A DNA stretch of 64,000 nucleotides from Xylanimicrobium pachnodae JCM 13526 = NBRC 107786 (GCA_001592145.1 BCWJ01000016.1:44384-108383), one strand, 5' to 3'; shown: positions 16,336 through 25,945, numbered from the stretch's first letter. Notes: generated by a model not told the origin, from the sequence alone. Made by a program: numbers and translations.

Positions 16336-17883
16336 TCAGTCGCCGGTGACGGCCAGGTAGCGGTCGCGGACCACGTCGGCGAGCAGGGGGTGGTCACCCA
16401 GCGGGGCGGCCACCACGTCAGCGCCGGCCCCGGCGAGCAGGCCGTGGAAGTACCCGGGCGCCAGCAGGTAGCTCGCCACCGCCACGCGGCCCCCGGCGAC
16501 GCGTGCCTGCGCGACGGCGTCGGGCACGCTCGGGGAGGCCGCCGCGACGAACGACACGGTCACGTCGCGGCCCAGCCGGTCGGCGAGCAGGGCGCCCATG
16601 GCGTGGGCCTGCTCGCGCCCGCGCTCGTCGCGCGTGCCGGCCACCGCCAGCACCACCGCGTCGTCGGGCAGCGCCCCGGCCTCGGCCAGTCGCTGGGCGA
16701 GCACGTCGGCCAGGCGCGGGTCGGGGCCGAGCGGAGCGGTGGCCACCGCCGTCGTGCCCGCAACCGCGTCCCCGATGTCCTGCGACACGTGGAAGCCGGT
16801 CGAGAGCAGCAGCGGGACCACGACCGCGTCGGGCGCGGCGTCGCGTGTGCGGACCTCCCCCGCCGCGGGGACCACCTCGCGCACCACGTCGGCGGGACTC
16901 GGCGTCTGCACGTCCACGTACGCCTCGCGCACCGGCACGTCCGGGAGCAGCCCCGCGACCCGGGTCAGGATCGCGCGGATCACATCGCGTCCCTCCCGGT
17001 TGCTGGTGCCGTGGGCGCAGCCGATGAGCGTGGGCGCACCGACGGCAGGCGGCGCCGCGGGGGCGGGTGCGGGAACGCCCTGCGCCGTCGCCTCGCGGCC
17101 CGAACCGTGCAGCTCGGGTGCCGGGTGCGGCGGCACCAGGAAGCCCTCGGCCGCCGTCGGACCCGCCACGATCACGGCGGGGAAGCCGATACCGGCCTCC
17201 GCTGCCACCGCGGCGATCGTGCCGAGCGTCGCGTGCACGGCCCGCTGCTCGGGCAGCGTCGCCGCCTGGACCACGGCGACGGGCGTGGCCGGGTCGACGC
17301 CGTCGAGCAGCGCCTGGGCCACGAGTCGGGGCAGCCACTCGACGCCCATCATGAGCACCGTGGTGGTCTGCGGGTCGCGCAGCGCGGCGATGTCCGCCGG
17401 TCCCAGGTCACCGTGCGCGTTGACGATGTGCGTGGCCACGGCGGCGCCGCGGTGCGTCACCGGGACGCCCGCCGCCCCGGGACCGGCGATGGCCGACGTC
17501 ACGCCGGGCACGACCTGCACGTCGATCCCGGCGGCCCGGCACGCGAGCACCTCCTCGCCGCCGCGCCCCAGCAGGTACGGGTCCCCGCCCTTGAGCCGCA
17601 CCACGCGCTTGCCCGCGCGGGCGTGCGCGAGGATCAGCGCCTCGATGTCGCGCTGGCGCATCGAGTGCTTGCCCGGCTCCTTGCCCACCGGGACCACCTC
17701 GACGTCGTCGCCGAGCAGGGGCAGCAGTCCCGCCGGTGCCAGCCGGTCGACGATGACGACGTCGGCCTGGCGCAGCAGCGCGAGGCCGCGCACCGTGATC
17801 AGGTCGACCGCCCCCGGCCCGCCACCCACGAGGGCGACGGCACCGGGTGCGAGAACCGCGTCGGAGCCGACCTCGGCGATCAT
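16336..17883 (-). CDS. Fused uroporphyrinogen-III C-methyltransferase and CbiX-type chelatase
   Basis: 515 residues in two units joined by an Ala/Pro linker (about 262-284). Residues 14-250 are SUMT (CobA/CysG-C): VGGGPGAVDLIT, VVRLKGGDPYLLGRGGEE and PGVTSAIAGPG, which makes precorrin-2 from uroporphyrinogen III. Residues 285-515 are a CbiX/SirB-type chelatase: GCAHGTSNREG with His291, and STGFHVSQDI with His365, likely the metal-binding histidines that insert iron into sirohydrochlorin. The fusion supplies siroheme for NirB. The precorrin-2 dehydrogenase needed between the two steps is not in the window. ATG overlaps the nirD stop by one base; third gene of the nirB operon. Confidence 0.92.
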   Translation of the reverse strand: MIAEVGSDAVLAPGAVALVGGGPGAVDLITVRGLALLRQADVVIVDRLAPAGLLPLLGDDVEVVPVGKEPGKHSMRQRDIEALILAHARAGKRVVRLKGGDPYLLGRGGEEVLACRAAGIDVQVVPGVTSAIAGPGAAGVPVTHRGAAVATHIVNAHGDLGPADIAALRDPQTTTVLMMGVEWLPRLVAQALLDGVDPATPVAVVQAATLPEQRAVHATLGTIAAVAAEAGIGFPAVIVAGPTAAEGFLVPPHPAPELHGSGREATAQGVPAPAPAAPPAVGAPTLIGCAHGTSNREGRDVIRAILTRVAGLLPDVPVREAYVDVQTPSPADVVREVVPAAGEVRTRDAAPDAVVVPLLLSTGFHVSQDIGDAVAGTTAVATAPLGPDPRLADVLAQRLAEAGALPDDAVVLAVAGTRDERGREQAHAMGALLADRLGRDVTVSFVAAASPSVPDAVAQARVAGGRVAVASYLLAPGYFHGLLAGAGADVVAAPLGDHPLLADVVRDRYLAVTGD

Positions 17884-18263
17884 CAGGCCTCCACGAGGGG
17901 GTTCGGGGCGTCAGCCACCAGCACCCGGCCGTCGCGGACCTCCGTCGCGAACACGAGGAGCGGCTTCTTGACCTTCCCGCCCGAGTCGAGCACCTCGCCC
18001 GTCTCGAGGTTCCACACCTCCTTGAGCATGGGCGTGGTCACCGTGGCGACGTCCCGCTCGGCGCCGTCCGCGCCGGCGACCCGGGTGGTGCCGACGAGGC
18101 CGCGCGACATGACGTTGGCCCCCGAGTAGGGGTCGCGCTGCTGGACGGCCCGCACCGTGCCGTCGGCCAGCCGGAACACCGCCACCTGGGTGTCACCCAG
18201 CAGAGCGCCGGTCCCCCGCTCGGTGACCAGGTCCTCCAGCGCACACACGTCGACGAACGTCAT
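17883..18263 (-). CDS. nirD: Nitrite reductase (NAD(P)H) small subunit
   Basis: 126 residues with the Rieske-like fold of NirD (VAVFRLADGTVRAVQQRDP, then TPMLKEVWNLETGEVLD). As usual for NirD, the cluster ligands of true Rieske proteins are absent. It partners NirB in the cytoplasmic six-electron reduction of nitrite to ammonium. The start overlaps the nirB stop (ATGA) and the stop overlaps the siroheme enzyme start, giving a three-gene translationally coupled operon. Confidence 0.94.
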   Translation of the reverse strand: MTFVDVCALEDLVTERGTGALLGDTQVAVFRLADGTVRAVQQRDPYSGANVMSRGLVGTTRVAGADGAERDVATVTTPMLKEVWNLETGEVLDSGGKVKKPLLVFATEVRDGRVLVADAPNPLVEA

Positions 18264-20893
18264 CGGGCTCCCTCCGAGCCGGCCAGGCCCGCGTCACGGG
18301 CGTCCCGGGGGTCATGGTAGGTGACGGCGTCCACCTCGGCGGCAGGCTTGATCTGCCCGCGCTCGGGGACGAACGCCAGGTCGGGGTCGGCCACCCCGGG
18401 GGCGTTGATGAACTGGACGAACTTGCGCAGCTTGGCCGGGTCGGCGAGCGTCACGCTCCACTCGTCCTCGTAGCTGTCCACGTGCTCCTGCACGGTCGCT
18501 TCGAGCTGGGCGCCGATGCCGAGCGAGTCCTCGACGACGACGCGGCGCAGCTCGTCCAGCCCGCCCGCCCGCTCGGCCACCCACGGGGCGGTGCGCTGCA
18601 GGCGGTCCGCCTCCTGGATGTACAGCATGAGGAAGCGGTCGATGTACCGGATGAGCGTGGCCTCGTCGAGGTCCTCGGCCAGGAGCTGGGCGTGCACGGG
18701 GTTCGCGCCGCCGTTGCCACCCACGTACAGGTTCCAGCCCTTGTGGGTCGCGATGACGCCCACGTCCTTGCCACGCGCCTCCGCGCACTCGCGCGCGCAG
18801 CCCGACACGCCGAACTTGAGCTTGTGGGGTGAGCGCAGCCCGCGGTAACGCGTCTCCAGCTTGACCGCCATCGTGGTGGAGTCCTGCACGCCGAACCGGC
18901 ACCAGGCCTGACCCACGCACGTCTTGATGTTGCGCAGCGACTTGCCGTACGCGTGCCCGGACTCGAAGCCGACCGCCACCAGGCGGCGCCAGATCTCGGG
19001 GAGCTGGTCGAGCCGCGCGCCGAACATGCCGATGCGCTGCGCGCCCGTGATGTGCACGTACAGGCCGTACTCCTGAGCAACCTTGGCGAACTCGAGGAGC
19101 TGGTCGGGGCGCACCTCACCGCCGTACATGCGCGGGATCACCGAGTAGGTGCCGTTGCGCTGCAGGTTCGCCATGACGTGGTCGTTGGTGTCCTGCACCG
19201 CCGCGGCCTCGCCCTCGAGCACGTGGCCGCCGTGCAGCGTGGACAGGATCGAGGCGACCGTGGGCCGGCAGATCGCGCAGCCACGGCCCGTGCCGAACTT
19301 CGCCACCACCTCGGAGAACGTGGCCAGGTCCTCGTCGCTGACCAGGCGGTACAGCTCGGCGCGCGACATGGCGAAGTGCTCGCACAGAGCGTCGGAGACC
19401 TCGACACCGGACTTCACGAGCTCGGCGTTGAGCAGCTTGGTGAGCGCCGGGACGCACGAGCCGCACACCGTGCCGGCCTTGGTGCACTCCTTGATCTGGC
19501 CCATCGAGGTGCAGCCCTGCTCCGTGACGGCCCCGCGCACCGTGCCGGCCGTGACGTTCTGGCACGAGCAGACGATGGCGTCGTCGGGCAGCTCCAGCTC
19601 GACACCCCCGCCGCCGTCGGGCGAGATGATCGCGGCCGGGTCCGCGCCCAGCGGGCGCCCCAGCAGCGGCCGCAGGGCCGCGTACAGCTCGATGTCCCCC
19701 ACGAACACGCCACCCAGCAGCGTCTTCGCGTCGTCGGACAGCACGAGCTTGCGGTACTGGCGGTTGACGGGGTCCACGAACGAGACCTCGAGCGCCCCGG
19801 CGCTCAGCGCGTTGACGTCGCCGAACGACGCGGCGTCGACGCCCACGCCCTTGAGCTTGGTGCCCTCGTCGGCGCGGTGGTGGGTGCGGTCGCCGCCCAG
19901 CATCCGGTCGGCGACGACGTCGGCCATGTCGTTGCCGGGGGCCACCAGGCCGGCGCACACCCCCTCGAAGGAGGCACACTCGCCGATCGCCCACACGGCG
20001 GGGTCCGACGTCTGGCAGGTGGTGCCCACGACGACGCCGCCCCGCTCGTCGATGGCGAGGCCGGCCTCGCGCGCCACGCGGTCGCGAGGCCGGATACCCA
20101 CGGAGAACACGACGACGTCGACCGGAAGGACCGTGCCGTCGGAGAGCTCCGCCGTGCCCACCGGGCCGTCGCCGGCGGGCAGGAACCGCTGGGCGGCCGC
20201 TCCCGTGCGGATCGCCATGCCCAGGTCCTCGACCAGCAGGCGCAGCATCTCGCCGCCACCCTGGTCGAGCTGCGCACTCATGAGATGGTCGGTGAACTCG
20301 ACCACGGTGGCGCTCGCGCCGAGCGACTGGAGTGCCGCGGCGGCCTCGAGGCCCAGCACCCCGCCACCGACGACGAGGCCGCGCACCGGACGACCGAGCG
20401 ACTGCTCGCGCAGGCGCACCCACTCGGCGATCCGCTCGACGTCCTCCATGGTGCGGTACGTGAACGTGCCCGCCAGGTCGGTGCCCTCGGCGCGCGGGGT
20501 CCACGCCCACGACCCCGTGGCGAGCACGGCGTGGTCGTAGCCCACCTGGTGCCCGGACTTGGTGGTGACGACGTTCGCCTGCCGGTCGAGCGCGGCCACG
20601 CCGTCACCCGTGACCAGGGTGACGCGCGGGTCGTCCCACACGTCCACGTTCATCGACAGGGCACCCGCATCCCGGGTGGCGAACCACTCGGACAGGTGCA
20701 CGCGGTCGTACGGCAGGTACGGCTCGTCACCGATGACGGTCAGCGACCAGGAGCCCTCCGGGTCCTGCGTCGTGAGGTTCTCGGCGAAGCGGTGGGCGGT
20801 CATGCCCGCGCCGACGACGACGATGCGCGCACCGGACAGAGGCGCGGGCGCGTGCGACACCGTGTGGGCGGCAGGGCTCAGGGGGCTCGACAT
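18260..20893 (-). CDS. nirB: Nitrite reductase (NAD(P)H) large subunit
   Basis: 877 residues, full length. The N-terminal FAD/NAD(P)-binding domain starts ARIVVVGAGMTAHRFAENL. A BFD-like [2Fe-2S] region has CSCQNVTAGTVRGAV and CGSCVPAL. The C-terminal ferredoxin-like and siroheme/[4Fe-4S] domain has cluster cysteines at about 658 and 664 (CVGQAWC) and about 698 and 702 (GCARECAE). It reduces nitrite to ammonium for assimilation or detoxification using NAD(P)H. First gene of nirB-nirD-siroheme synthase. I see no strong ribosome-binding site before the ATG, and the 137-bp upstream gap shows no clear regulator box. Confidence 0.96.
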   Translation of the reverse strand: MSSPLSPAAHTVSHAPAPLSGARIVVVGAGMTAHRFAENLTTQDPEGSWSLTVIGDEPYLPYDRVHLSEWFATRDAGALSMNVDVWDDPRVTLVTGDGVAALDRQANVVTTKSGHQVGYDHAVLATGSWAWTPRAEGTDLAGTFTYRTMEDVERIAEWVRLREQSLGRPVRGLVVGGGVLGLEAAAALQSLGASATVVEFTDHLMSAQLDQGGGEMLRLLVEDLGMAIRTGAAAQRFLPAGDGPVGTAELSDGTVLPVDVVVFSVGIRPRDRVAREAGLAIDERGGVVVGTTCQTSDPAVWAIGECASFEGVCAGLVAPGNDMADVVADRMLGGDRTHHRADEGTKLKGVGVDAASFGDVNALSAGALEVSFVDPVNRQYRKLVLSDDAKTLLGGVFVGDIELYAALRPLLGRPLGADPAAIISPDGGGGVELELPDDAIVCSCQNVTAGTVRGAVTEQGCTSMGQIKECTKAGTVCGSCVPALTKLLNAELVKSGVEVSDALCEHFAMSRAELYRLVSDEDLATFSEVVAKFGTGRGCAICRPTVASILSTLHGGHVLEGEAAAVQDTNDHVMANLQRNGTYSVIPRMYGGEVRPDQLLEFAKVAQEYGLYVHITGAQRIGMFGARLDQLPEIWRRLVAVGFESGHAYGKSLRNIKTCVGQAWCRFGVQDSTTMAVKLETRYRGLRSPHKLKFGVSGCARECAEARGKDVGVIATHKGWNLYVGGNGGANPVHAQLLAEDLDEATLIRYIDRFLMLYIQEADRLQRTAPWVAERAGGLDELRRVVVEDSLGIGAQLEATVQEHVDSYEDEWSVTLADPAKLRKFVQFINAPGVADPDLAFVPERGQIKPAAEVDAVTYHDPRDARDAGLAGSEGAR

Positions 20894-21030
20894 CGTGGAG
20901 GTGCGCTTTCGGTTGCGGGAACGGCACGGCTGACCGGCTCGGGCCGGCCTTCCCCAGTGTGGCTCGCACGCATCGAATCCGCGCGCGCGGGCAACCCCGG
21001 TGAAGTGCGCCGTCTGAGGTCCCGCTCACG

Positions 21031-22041
21031 CTACTGGGCTGCGACGACACCGCCCAGCGCGGTGTGCGCCGTGCGCGAGGTTCCGGCGCGAACCTCACGG
21101 TGCGGCCCACCCGCGCGGTGGCGGCGGGCCGCGAGCGCGGCCCCCAGCAGTCCCGCGTCCTGCCCGGCCGTCGCCCGGACCACGGGCGGCGGCGGCGTCA
21201 CGGCGAGGAACCCGGCGAGCCGGTCACGCACGGGGACGATCAGGGTGTCGCCGGCGCAGGCCAGCCCACCCGCCAGGACGATGACGTCGGGCACGATCAG
21301 GGCGACGGCCTGCGCCAGCGAGAACGCGAGCGCCTCGGTCGCGGTCGCCCACACCGCGGTGGCCACCCGGTCACCGGCCCGCATGGCCGCCACCACCTCC
21401 CGTGCCCCTGAGGCGTGCGCACCTGTGGCCCGGTTGTAGCGCCGGACGACAGCACCGGCCGATGCGACCGCCTCGAGGCATCCCTGGTTGCCGCACGGGC
21501 ACGCCTCGCCGCCGCGTGTGACGACGCCGTGCCCGATCTCGCCGGCGTAGCCGCCCCCGACCACGGGCCGCCCATGGACGACGACCGCGGCGGCGATGCC
21601 GGTGCCGATCGCGACGACGAGCGCCGCCTCGGCACCGCGGGCCGCCCCGACGGTCGTCTCGGCGAGGCCCGCGCAGCGCACGTCGTGCCCGATCGTGACG
21701 GGGAGGGAGAACCGGTCGCGGGCCAGGGCGGCGAAGTCGACGTCGCGCCAGCCGAGGTTCTCGGAGCAGATGCCCCGGCCGGTCGCGTCGTCGACGACGC
21801 CGGGCAGGGCGATCCCGACGCCGGCCGGTCGGCCGTGCTCGCCCGCGCGGGCCTCGAGGTCGGGCGCCAGGTGGGCCACGGTGTCGAGCACGGCCCCCGC
21901 GCACCCGGCCCCGGGTGGCGGGGTCGGGACGCGCACGACGGCACGGGCGACGCCGTCGGACCCGACCAGCGCCCCCTTGATCGTGGTGCCGCCCACGTCG
22001 AAGGCCAGCACCGCGGGGCCGGGTCCGAGGGTGGGGTTCAT
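21031..22041 (-). CDS. ROK family sugar kinase (glucokinase-like)
   Basis: 336 residues from the ATG at 22041, preceded by AGGAGATCGCCC. It has no N-terminal helix-turn-helix, so it is a kinase rather than a ROK repressor. The ATP site is FDVGGTTIKGAL. The ROK zinc motif is CPCGNQGCLEAVAS and the sugar-binding GYAGEIGH motif precedes it. It likely phosphorylates glucose or an N-acetylhexosamine. The nearby GH20 locus makes GlcNAc a reasonable guess, but no operon link exists. It is divergent from the acyl-CoA synthetase gene. Confidence 0.88.
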   Translation of the reverse strand: MNPTLGPGPAVLAFDVGGTTIKGALVGSDGVARAVVRVPTPPPGAGCAGAVLDTVAHLAPDLEARAGEHGRPAGVGIALPGVVDDATGRGICSENLGWRDVDFAALARDRFSLPVTIGHDVRCAGLAETTVGAARGAEAALVVAIGTGIAAAVVVHGRPVVGGGYAGEIGHGVVTRGGEACPCGNQGCLEAVASAGAVVRRYNRATGAHASGAREVVAAMRAGDRVATAVWATATEALAFSLAQAVALIVPDVIVLAGGLACAGDTLIVPVRDRLAGFLAVTPPPPVVRATAGQDAGLLGAALAARRHRAGGPHREVRAGTSRTAHTALGGVVAAQ

Positions 22042-22353
22042 GGGCGATCTCCTGCGTGTCGGGTGGCCGGTGCTGCGGGCACGGCCGCGGACGGCGGCCG
22101 CTGCATGGTCGGGGTGGCCGCCTCCGCCGTGCAAGGACCCGGTGATCGGTCCTGTGCGGAGCCGTGCTGTCGCATCTCGTCCGGTTCCCCGGCGTCGCTT
22201 CCACGCCCCGGTCGTCGGGTTGTGGTCGCACGGGCCAGGCGATTGCTCGGTTCCCAGGGATCGGGGGCATCGCTTGTAGGGTTTCGACAAACAGAGGAGG
22301 CGACGTGCCCCCTAAGGTCCTCACGTCCCCCCTCGAGAGTTGTCGGAGTCCCT
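22042..22353. other. 312-bp divergent intergenic region
   Basis: Between the ROK kinase and the acyl-CoA synthetase. I see no gene. A strong Shine-Dalgarno-like GAGGAGG (22294-22300) stands before a GTG at 22305 that is out of frame with the synthetase; the frame it opens runs across the synthetase as an anti-codon-bias shadow. No clear -35/-10 pair or operator could be identified. Confidence 0.4.
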
Positions 22354-24225
22354 GTGAACGCCACCGCCACCATCGACGTCGCAGCACCCGAGCGCGTCGC
22401 CACCGTGCCACCGCGCCTGCACGTCCCCCGCACCGCGAACATCGACGCCATCGTGCGGCAGCGCCTGGCGACCGAGCCGGACGCCGTCCTGGCCGAGGTG
22501 CGGCGCGACGGCACCTGGCGGCAGGTGACCGTCGCCCAGTTCGACGAGCAGGTCGTCGCGCTCGCCAAGGGCCTGGTCGCCCTGGGCGTCCAGCCCGGGG
22601 AGACCGTGGGCATCATGTCCCGCACCCGCTTCGAGTGGACCCTGGTGGACTTCGCCGCCTGGGCGGCCGGTGCGGTGCCCGTGCCGATCTACGAGACCTC
22701 CAGCGCCGCGCAGGTCGAGTGGATCCTGGCCGACGCCGACATCCGCGTGCTGGTGGCCGAGACGGCGGGCAACGCGGCCACCGCGGCGTCGGTGCGGAGC
22801 AGCGCCCCCCTGCTGCGCGACGTGCTCACGCTGGACGACGGCGCGATCGAGCACCTGGTGTCCCTGGGTGCCGGCGTCCCGGACGCCGAGATCGACCGTC
22901 GTCGCCGCCTGGCCACGGGCGACGACCTGGCGACGATCATCTACACGTCGGGCACCACCGGCCGCCCCAAGGGGGCCGAGCTCACGCACGGCAACTTCAC
23001 CACGCTCGCGCTGAACACCGTCGCGGACGTGCGCGAGATCTTCAACGGCATGGGTCGCACCATCTTGTTCCTGCCGCTCGCGCACGTGTTCGCGCGCTAC
23101 GTGCAGGTGGTCGCCGTCGCGGGCGGCTCGGTGCTGGGCCACGCCCCGGACATCCGCCACCTGACGTCCGACCTCATGACGTTCAAGCCCACGTACCTCC
23201 TCGGCGTGCCGCGCATCTTCGAGAAGGTCTACAACGCGGCCGAGCAGTCGTCGGCGGCGGAGAAGGCGCGTGGCTACTTCCACTGGGCCGCCCGGGTGGC
23301 GATCGCCTACTCGCGCGCCCTGGACACGGAGCGCGGTCCGTCGCCCTGGCTGCGCTTCCAGCGCCTGTTCGCGGACGGCCTGGTCTACTCCAAGCTGCGC
23401 GACAAGCTGGGCGGGCGCGTCACGCACGCCGTGTCCGGTGGCGGCCCGCTGGGCGAGCGCCTGGGCCACTTCTATCGCGGCATCGGGCTCAACGTGCTGG
23501 AGGGCTACGGCCTCACGGAGACCACGGCCCCCACCACCGTCAACCGCCCCGGCCGCACCCGCATCGGCTCGGTGGGGCTGCCCCTTCCCGGTGCGTCCGT
23601 CAAGGTCGCCGACGACGGCGAGCTGCTCGTCAAGGGATCGCACGTGTTCCGCGGGTACCACAAGAACCCCGAGGGCACCGCCGCGGCGTTCGACGCCGAC
23701 GGCTGGTTCCGCACCGGCGACCTGGGCACCGTCGACTCCGACGGCTACGTGTCCATCACGGGCCGCAAGAAGGAGATCATCGTCACCGCGGGCGGCAAGA
23801 ACGTGGCCCCCGCGGTGCTCGAGGACCGGGTGCGCGCGCACGCCCTGGTGAGCCAGTGCCTCGTGGTGGGCGACAACCGGCCCTTCATCGGCGCCCTGAT
23901 CACGCTGGACCCCGAGGGCCTGGCCGGGTGGCTCACCATGCACAACAAGCCGGCCATGACCCCCGCCGAGGCGCTGGCCGACGCCGACGTCCGCGCGTCG
24001 GTCGAGGCCGCCGTGGCACGAGCCAACGAGGCCGTGTCGCAGGCGGAGTCGATCCGCAAGTGGGCGTTCCTCGGCGGCGACTTCACGATCGAGGGCGGGC
24101 ACCTCACTCCGTCGCTGAAGATCCGGCGGGCCCAGGTGCTCGCCGACTTCGCCGGGCACGTCGAGGACCTGTACGTCGACACCCGCACGCCCACCGACCA
24201 GTCCGCCGGCGCACCCGCCGCCTGA
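22354..24225 (+). CDS. Long-chain fatty acid-CoA ligase (FadD15-like)
   Basis: 623 residues from the GTG at 22354 after GTCGGAGTCCCT. AMP-binding signature YTSGTTGRPKGAELTH is near residue 197, GYGLTETTAP is the adenylate motif and DGWFRTGDLG the hinge region. The catalytic lysine lies in the C-terminal SLKIRR. It activates fatty acids to acyl-CoA via acyl-adenylate at the membrane face. The long-chain type is suggested by the length and by the HxFARYVQVVAVAGG region typical of actinobacterial FadD15 proteins. It is followed after 33 bp by a membrane protein gene. Confidence 0.92.
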   Translation: MNATATIDVAAPERVATVPPRLHVPRTANIDAIVRQRLATEPDAVLAEVRRDGTWRQVTVAQFDEQVVALAKGLVALGVQPGETVGIMSRTRFEWTLVDFAAWAAGAVPVPIYETSSAAQVEWILADADIRVLVAETAGNAATAASVRSSAPLLRDVLTLDDGAIEHLVSLGAGVPDAEIDRRRRLATGDDLATIIYTSGTTGRPKGAELTHGNFTTLALNTVADVREIFNGMGRTILFLPLAHVFARYVQVVAVAGGSVLGHAPDIRHLTSDLMTFKPTYLLGVPRIFEKVYNAAEQSSAAEKARGYFHWAARVAIAYSRALDTERGPSPWLRFQRLFADGLVYSKLRDKLGGRVTHAVSGGGPLGERLGHFYRGIGLNVLEGYGLTETTAPTTVNRPGRTRIGSVGLPLPGASVKVADDGELLVKGSHVFRGYHKNPEGTAAAFDADGWFRTGDLGTVDSDGYVSITGRKKEIIVTAGGKNVAPAVLEDRVRAHALVSQCLVVGDNRPFIGALITLDPEGLAGWLTMHNKPAMTPAEALADADVRASVEAAVARANEAVSQAESIRKWAFLGGDFTIEGGHLTPSLKIRRAQVLADFAGHVEDLYVDTRTPTDQSAGAPAA

Positions 24226-24258
24226 CGCGCCCACCACACGAGAGCGAACCGAACCCTC

Positions 24259-24903
24259 ATGGACTCATTCCTCGGCATGCCGATCGAGGTCGGCATGGAC
24301 CGCTTCATCCTGGGGCAGGCGCTGGGCCTGCTCACCCTGTTCTTCAACTTCTGGGCGTACCAGTCCAGCGACCAGCGCGTGTACTTCCTGCGCTTCACGC
24401 TGGGCAGCGCCGCCTGGCTGGGCATGTACCTCACGATGGGCGCCCAGGTGCCCGTCCTGCTGGTCGCCACGTTCTCCACCCTGCGCGGCGTCGTGTTCTG
24501 GTGGGCGCTGGCCAAGGACTCTCCGCGACGCCGGATGGTGGCCCGCCGCACCATGTACACGACCCTGGCGATCGCGGCGGTCAGCTCCGTCATCGCGATC
24601 CCGGACGCCCGCCCCGAGACGCAGCCGTTCCAGGTGCTGCTGCTCCTGGGTGTGGTGGCGTTCGTCGTCGGCCAGTACATGCCGGGCGTGTACCTGGTGC
24701 GGTTCACAGCCGTGTTCTACGCCATCGCGGTGCTGCTCCTGAACACGCCGCTCGACACGTTCAACCCCATCGGCATCATCATCGAGCTGAACAACATCGT
24801 CGCGGTGGCCGTGTTCTTCGTGGTGCTCTCCCGCAAGAAGGCGCACCGGGCAAGGCTGGCCGCGATCCCGCCCGCCGCGCTCGCCCTGGGGACGCCCGCC
24901 TGA
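24259..24903 (+). CDS. YgjV-like inner-membrane protein
   Basis: 214 residues with six or seven hydrophobic helices and no signal peptide. The pattern (GQALGLLTLFFNFWAYQSSDQR, then FSTLRGVVFWW, ending NIVAVAVFFVVLSRKK) resembles the YgjV/Imp family of small membrane proteins of unknown function. It likely forms one transcript with the acyl-CoA synthetase. Family assignment is from recalled pattern only. Confidence 0.75.
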   Translation: MDSFLGMPIEVGMDRFILGQALGLLTLFFNFWAYQSSDQRVYFLRFTLGSAAWLGMYLTMGAQVPVLLVATFSTLRGVVFWWALAKDSPRRRMVARRTMYTTLAIAAVSSVIAIPDARPETQPFQVLLLLGVVAFVVGQYMPGVYLVRFTAVFYAIAVLLLNTPLDTFNPIGIIIELNNIVAVAVFFVVLSRKKAHRARLAAIPPAALALGTPA

Positions 24904-24922
24904 GACCCGCCCTCCCGCAGGC

Positions 24923-25945
24923 TCAGCGTGCCGCTGCCGTGCTCTCCCGGACGGTGAGCTGCGGCAGGGCGCCCTCGCGGTCCGCCAGGACCTCGGGGGC
25001 GTCCACCTGTTCCAGCAGGAAGGCGGCGGCCTGCGCACCCAGCGCGAACGTGTCGCGTGAGACGCACGTGACGGACGGGTGGACCAGTGAAGCCACCACC
25101 GAGTCGTCGAACGAGGCGAGCGAGACGTCCTGCGGGATGCGCACCCCCATCTCCTGGGCCACGCGCAGCCCGGCGAGCGCCATGACGTCGTTGTCGAACG
25201 CGATGGCCTCGGGCCGTTCGGCGCGGCTGAGCACCGCGCGCACCGCGGCGGCCGCCTGTTCGGGCGAGTAGTCGGTGGCGATCGCCTCACCCGTGACGCC
25301 GCGCGCCCCCAGCGCGTCGAGCACCGCCGCCCGCAAGCGGGTGTGCTGGAACTCCGCCGGACCCGACACGTACACGATGCGGTTCAGTCGCAGCGCGCAC
25401 AGGTAGTCGAACAGCAGGTGGGCCACGCGGCGGTCGTCGAGCCAGATCGCGGCGGGCTCGTCAGGTGTCGACGCGCGGCTGCCCAGCACCACGGCCGGCA
25501 GGCCGATCTCGCGCAGGGCGGTCAGGCGCGTGTCGTCGTCGCGCGGGTCGATGACGATGACGCCGTCCACCTGGTTCGCGCTGCGCCATCGACGGTAGGT
25601 CTCGACCTCCTGCTCCATCGAGGACACCAGGACCATCTGCATCGCCACGCCCTTGGCGGTCAGCGTGGACTGCATGCCCGCGATGAGGTCCGTGAAGAAC
25701 GCCTCGGCGCCCAGCGTCCCCGCGGACCGGTTGACGGCGAACCCGACCACCCCGGCGCGGCTGCCCACCAAGGCCCTCGCCGCGGTGTTGGGCAGCCAGT
25801 GATGCTGTGCGGCGACGGCGAGGATCCGCCGACGCGTCTCCTCGCTGACCCCCGGGCGGCCGTTGAGCGCGAACGAGACGGCCCCCGGGGACACCCCGGC
25901 CAGCCGGGCGATGTCCGAGATCGTCACCCGCTTCGGCTTCGCCAT
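24923..25945 (-). CDS. LacI family regulator of the GH20/sulfatase locus
   Basis: 340 residues from the ATG at 25945, preceded by GAGGGGCGGG; the longer upstream frame is not supported. HTH VTISDIARLAGVSPGAVSFALN (about 7-28) is followed by the hinge and a periplasmic-binding-protein-like effector domain with EEVETYRRWRSANQVDGVIVID and CVSRDT. It sits immediately downstream of the GH20 gene on the same strand and probably represses the ABC/GH20 genes, and perhaps the divergent sulfatase genes, until an oligosaccharide is present. A LacI-type site TGGAAGCGCTCACT lies at 26005-26018 before it. Confidence 0.9.
   Translation of the reverse strand: MAKPKRVTISDIARLAGVSPGAVSFALNGRPGVSEETRRRILAVAAQHHWLPNTAARALVGSRAGVVGFAVNRSAGTLGAEAFFTDLIAGMQSTLTAKGVAMQMVLVSSMEQEVETYRRWRSANQVDGVIVIDPRDDDTRLTALREIGLPAVVLGSRASTPDEPAAIWLDDRRVAHLLFDYLCALRLNRIVYVSGPAEFQHTRLRAAVLDALGARGVTGEAIATDYSPEQAAAAVRAVLSRAERPEAIAFDNDVMALAGLRVAQEMGVRIPQDVSLASFDDSVVASLVHPSVTCVSRDTFALGAQAAAFLLEQVDAPEVLADREGALPQLTVRESTAAAR

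Noticed and set aside
20934..20947. Hairpin CCGGC-TCGG-GCCGG as a terminator of the ROK gene
   Set aside because: It is only a 5-bp stem and lies in the likely nirB leader, so it cannot be assigned with confidence.
18953..21439. An 828-codon frame antisense to nirB
   Set aside because: Antisense shadow of nirB, whose cofactor motifs are unmistakable.
22164..25271. A 1035-codon open frame across the acyl-CoA synthetase and YgjV-like genes
   Set aside because: Arg/His/Gly-rich text without any domain; it is a high-GC shadow of genes with clear motifs in another frame.
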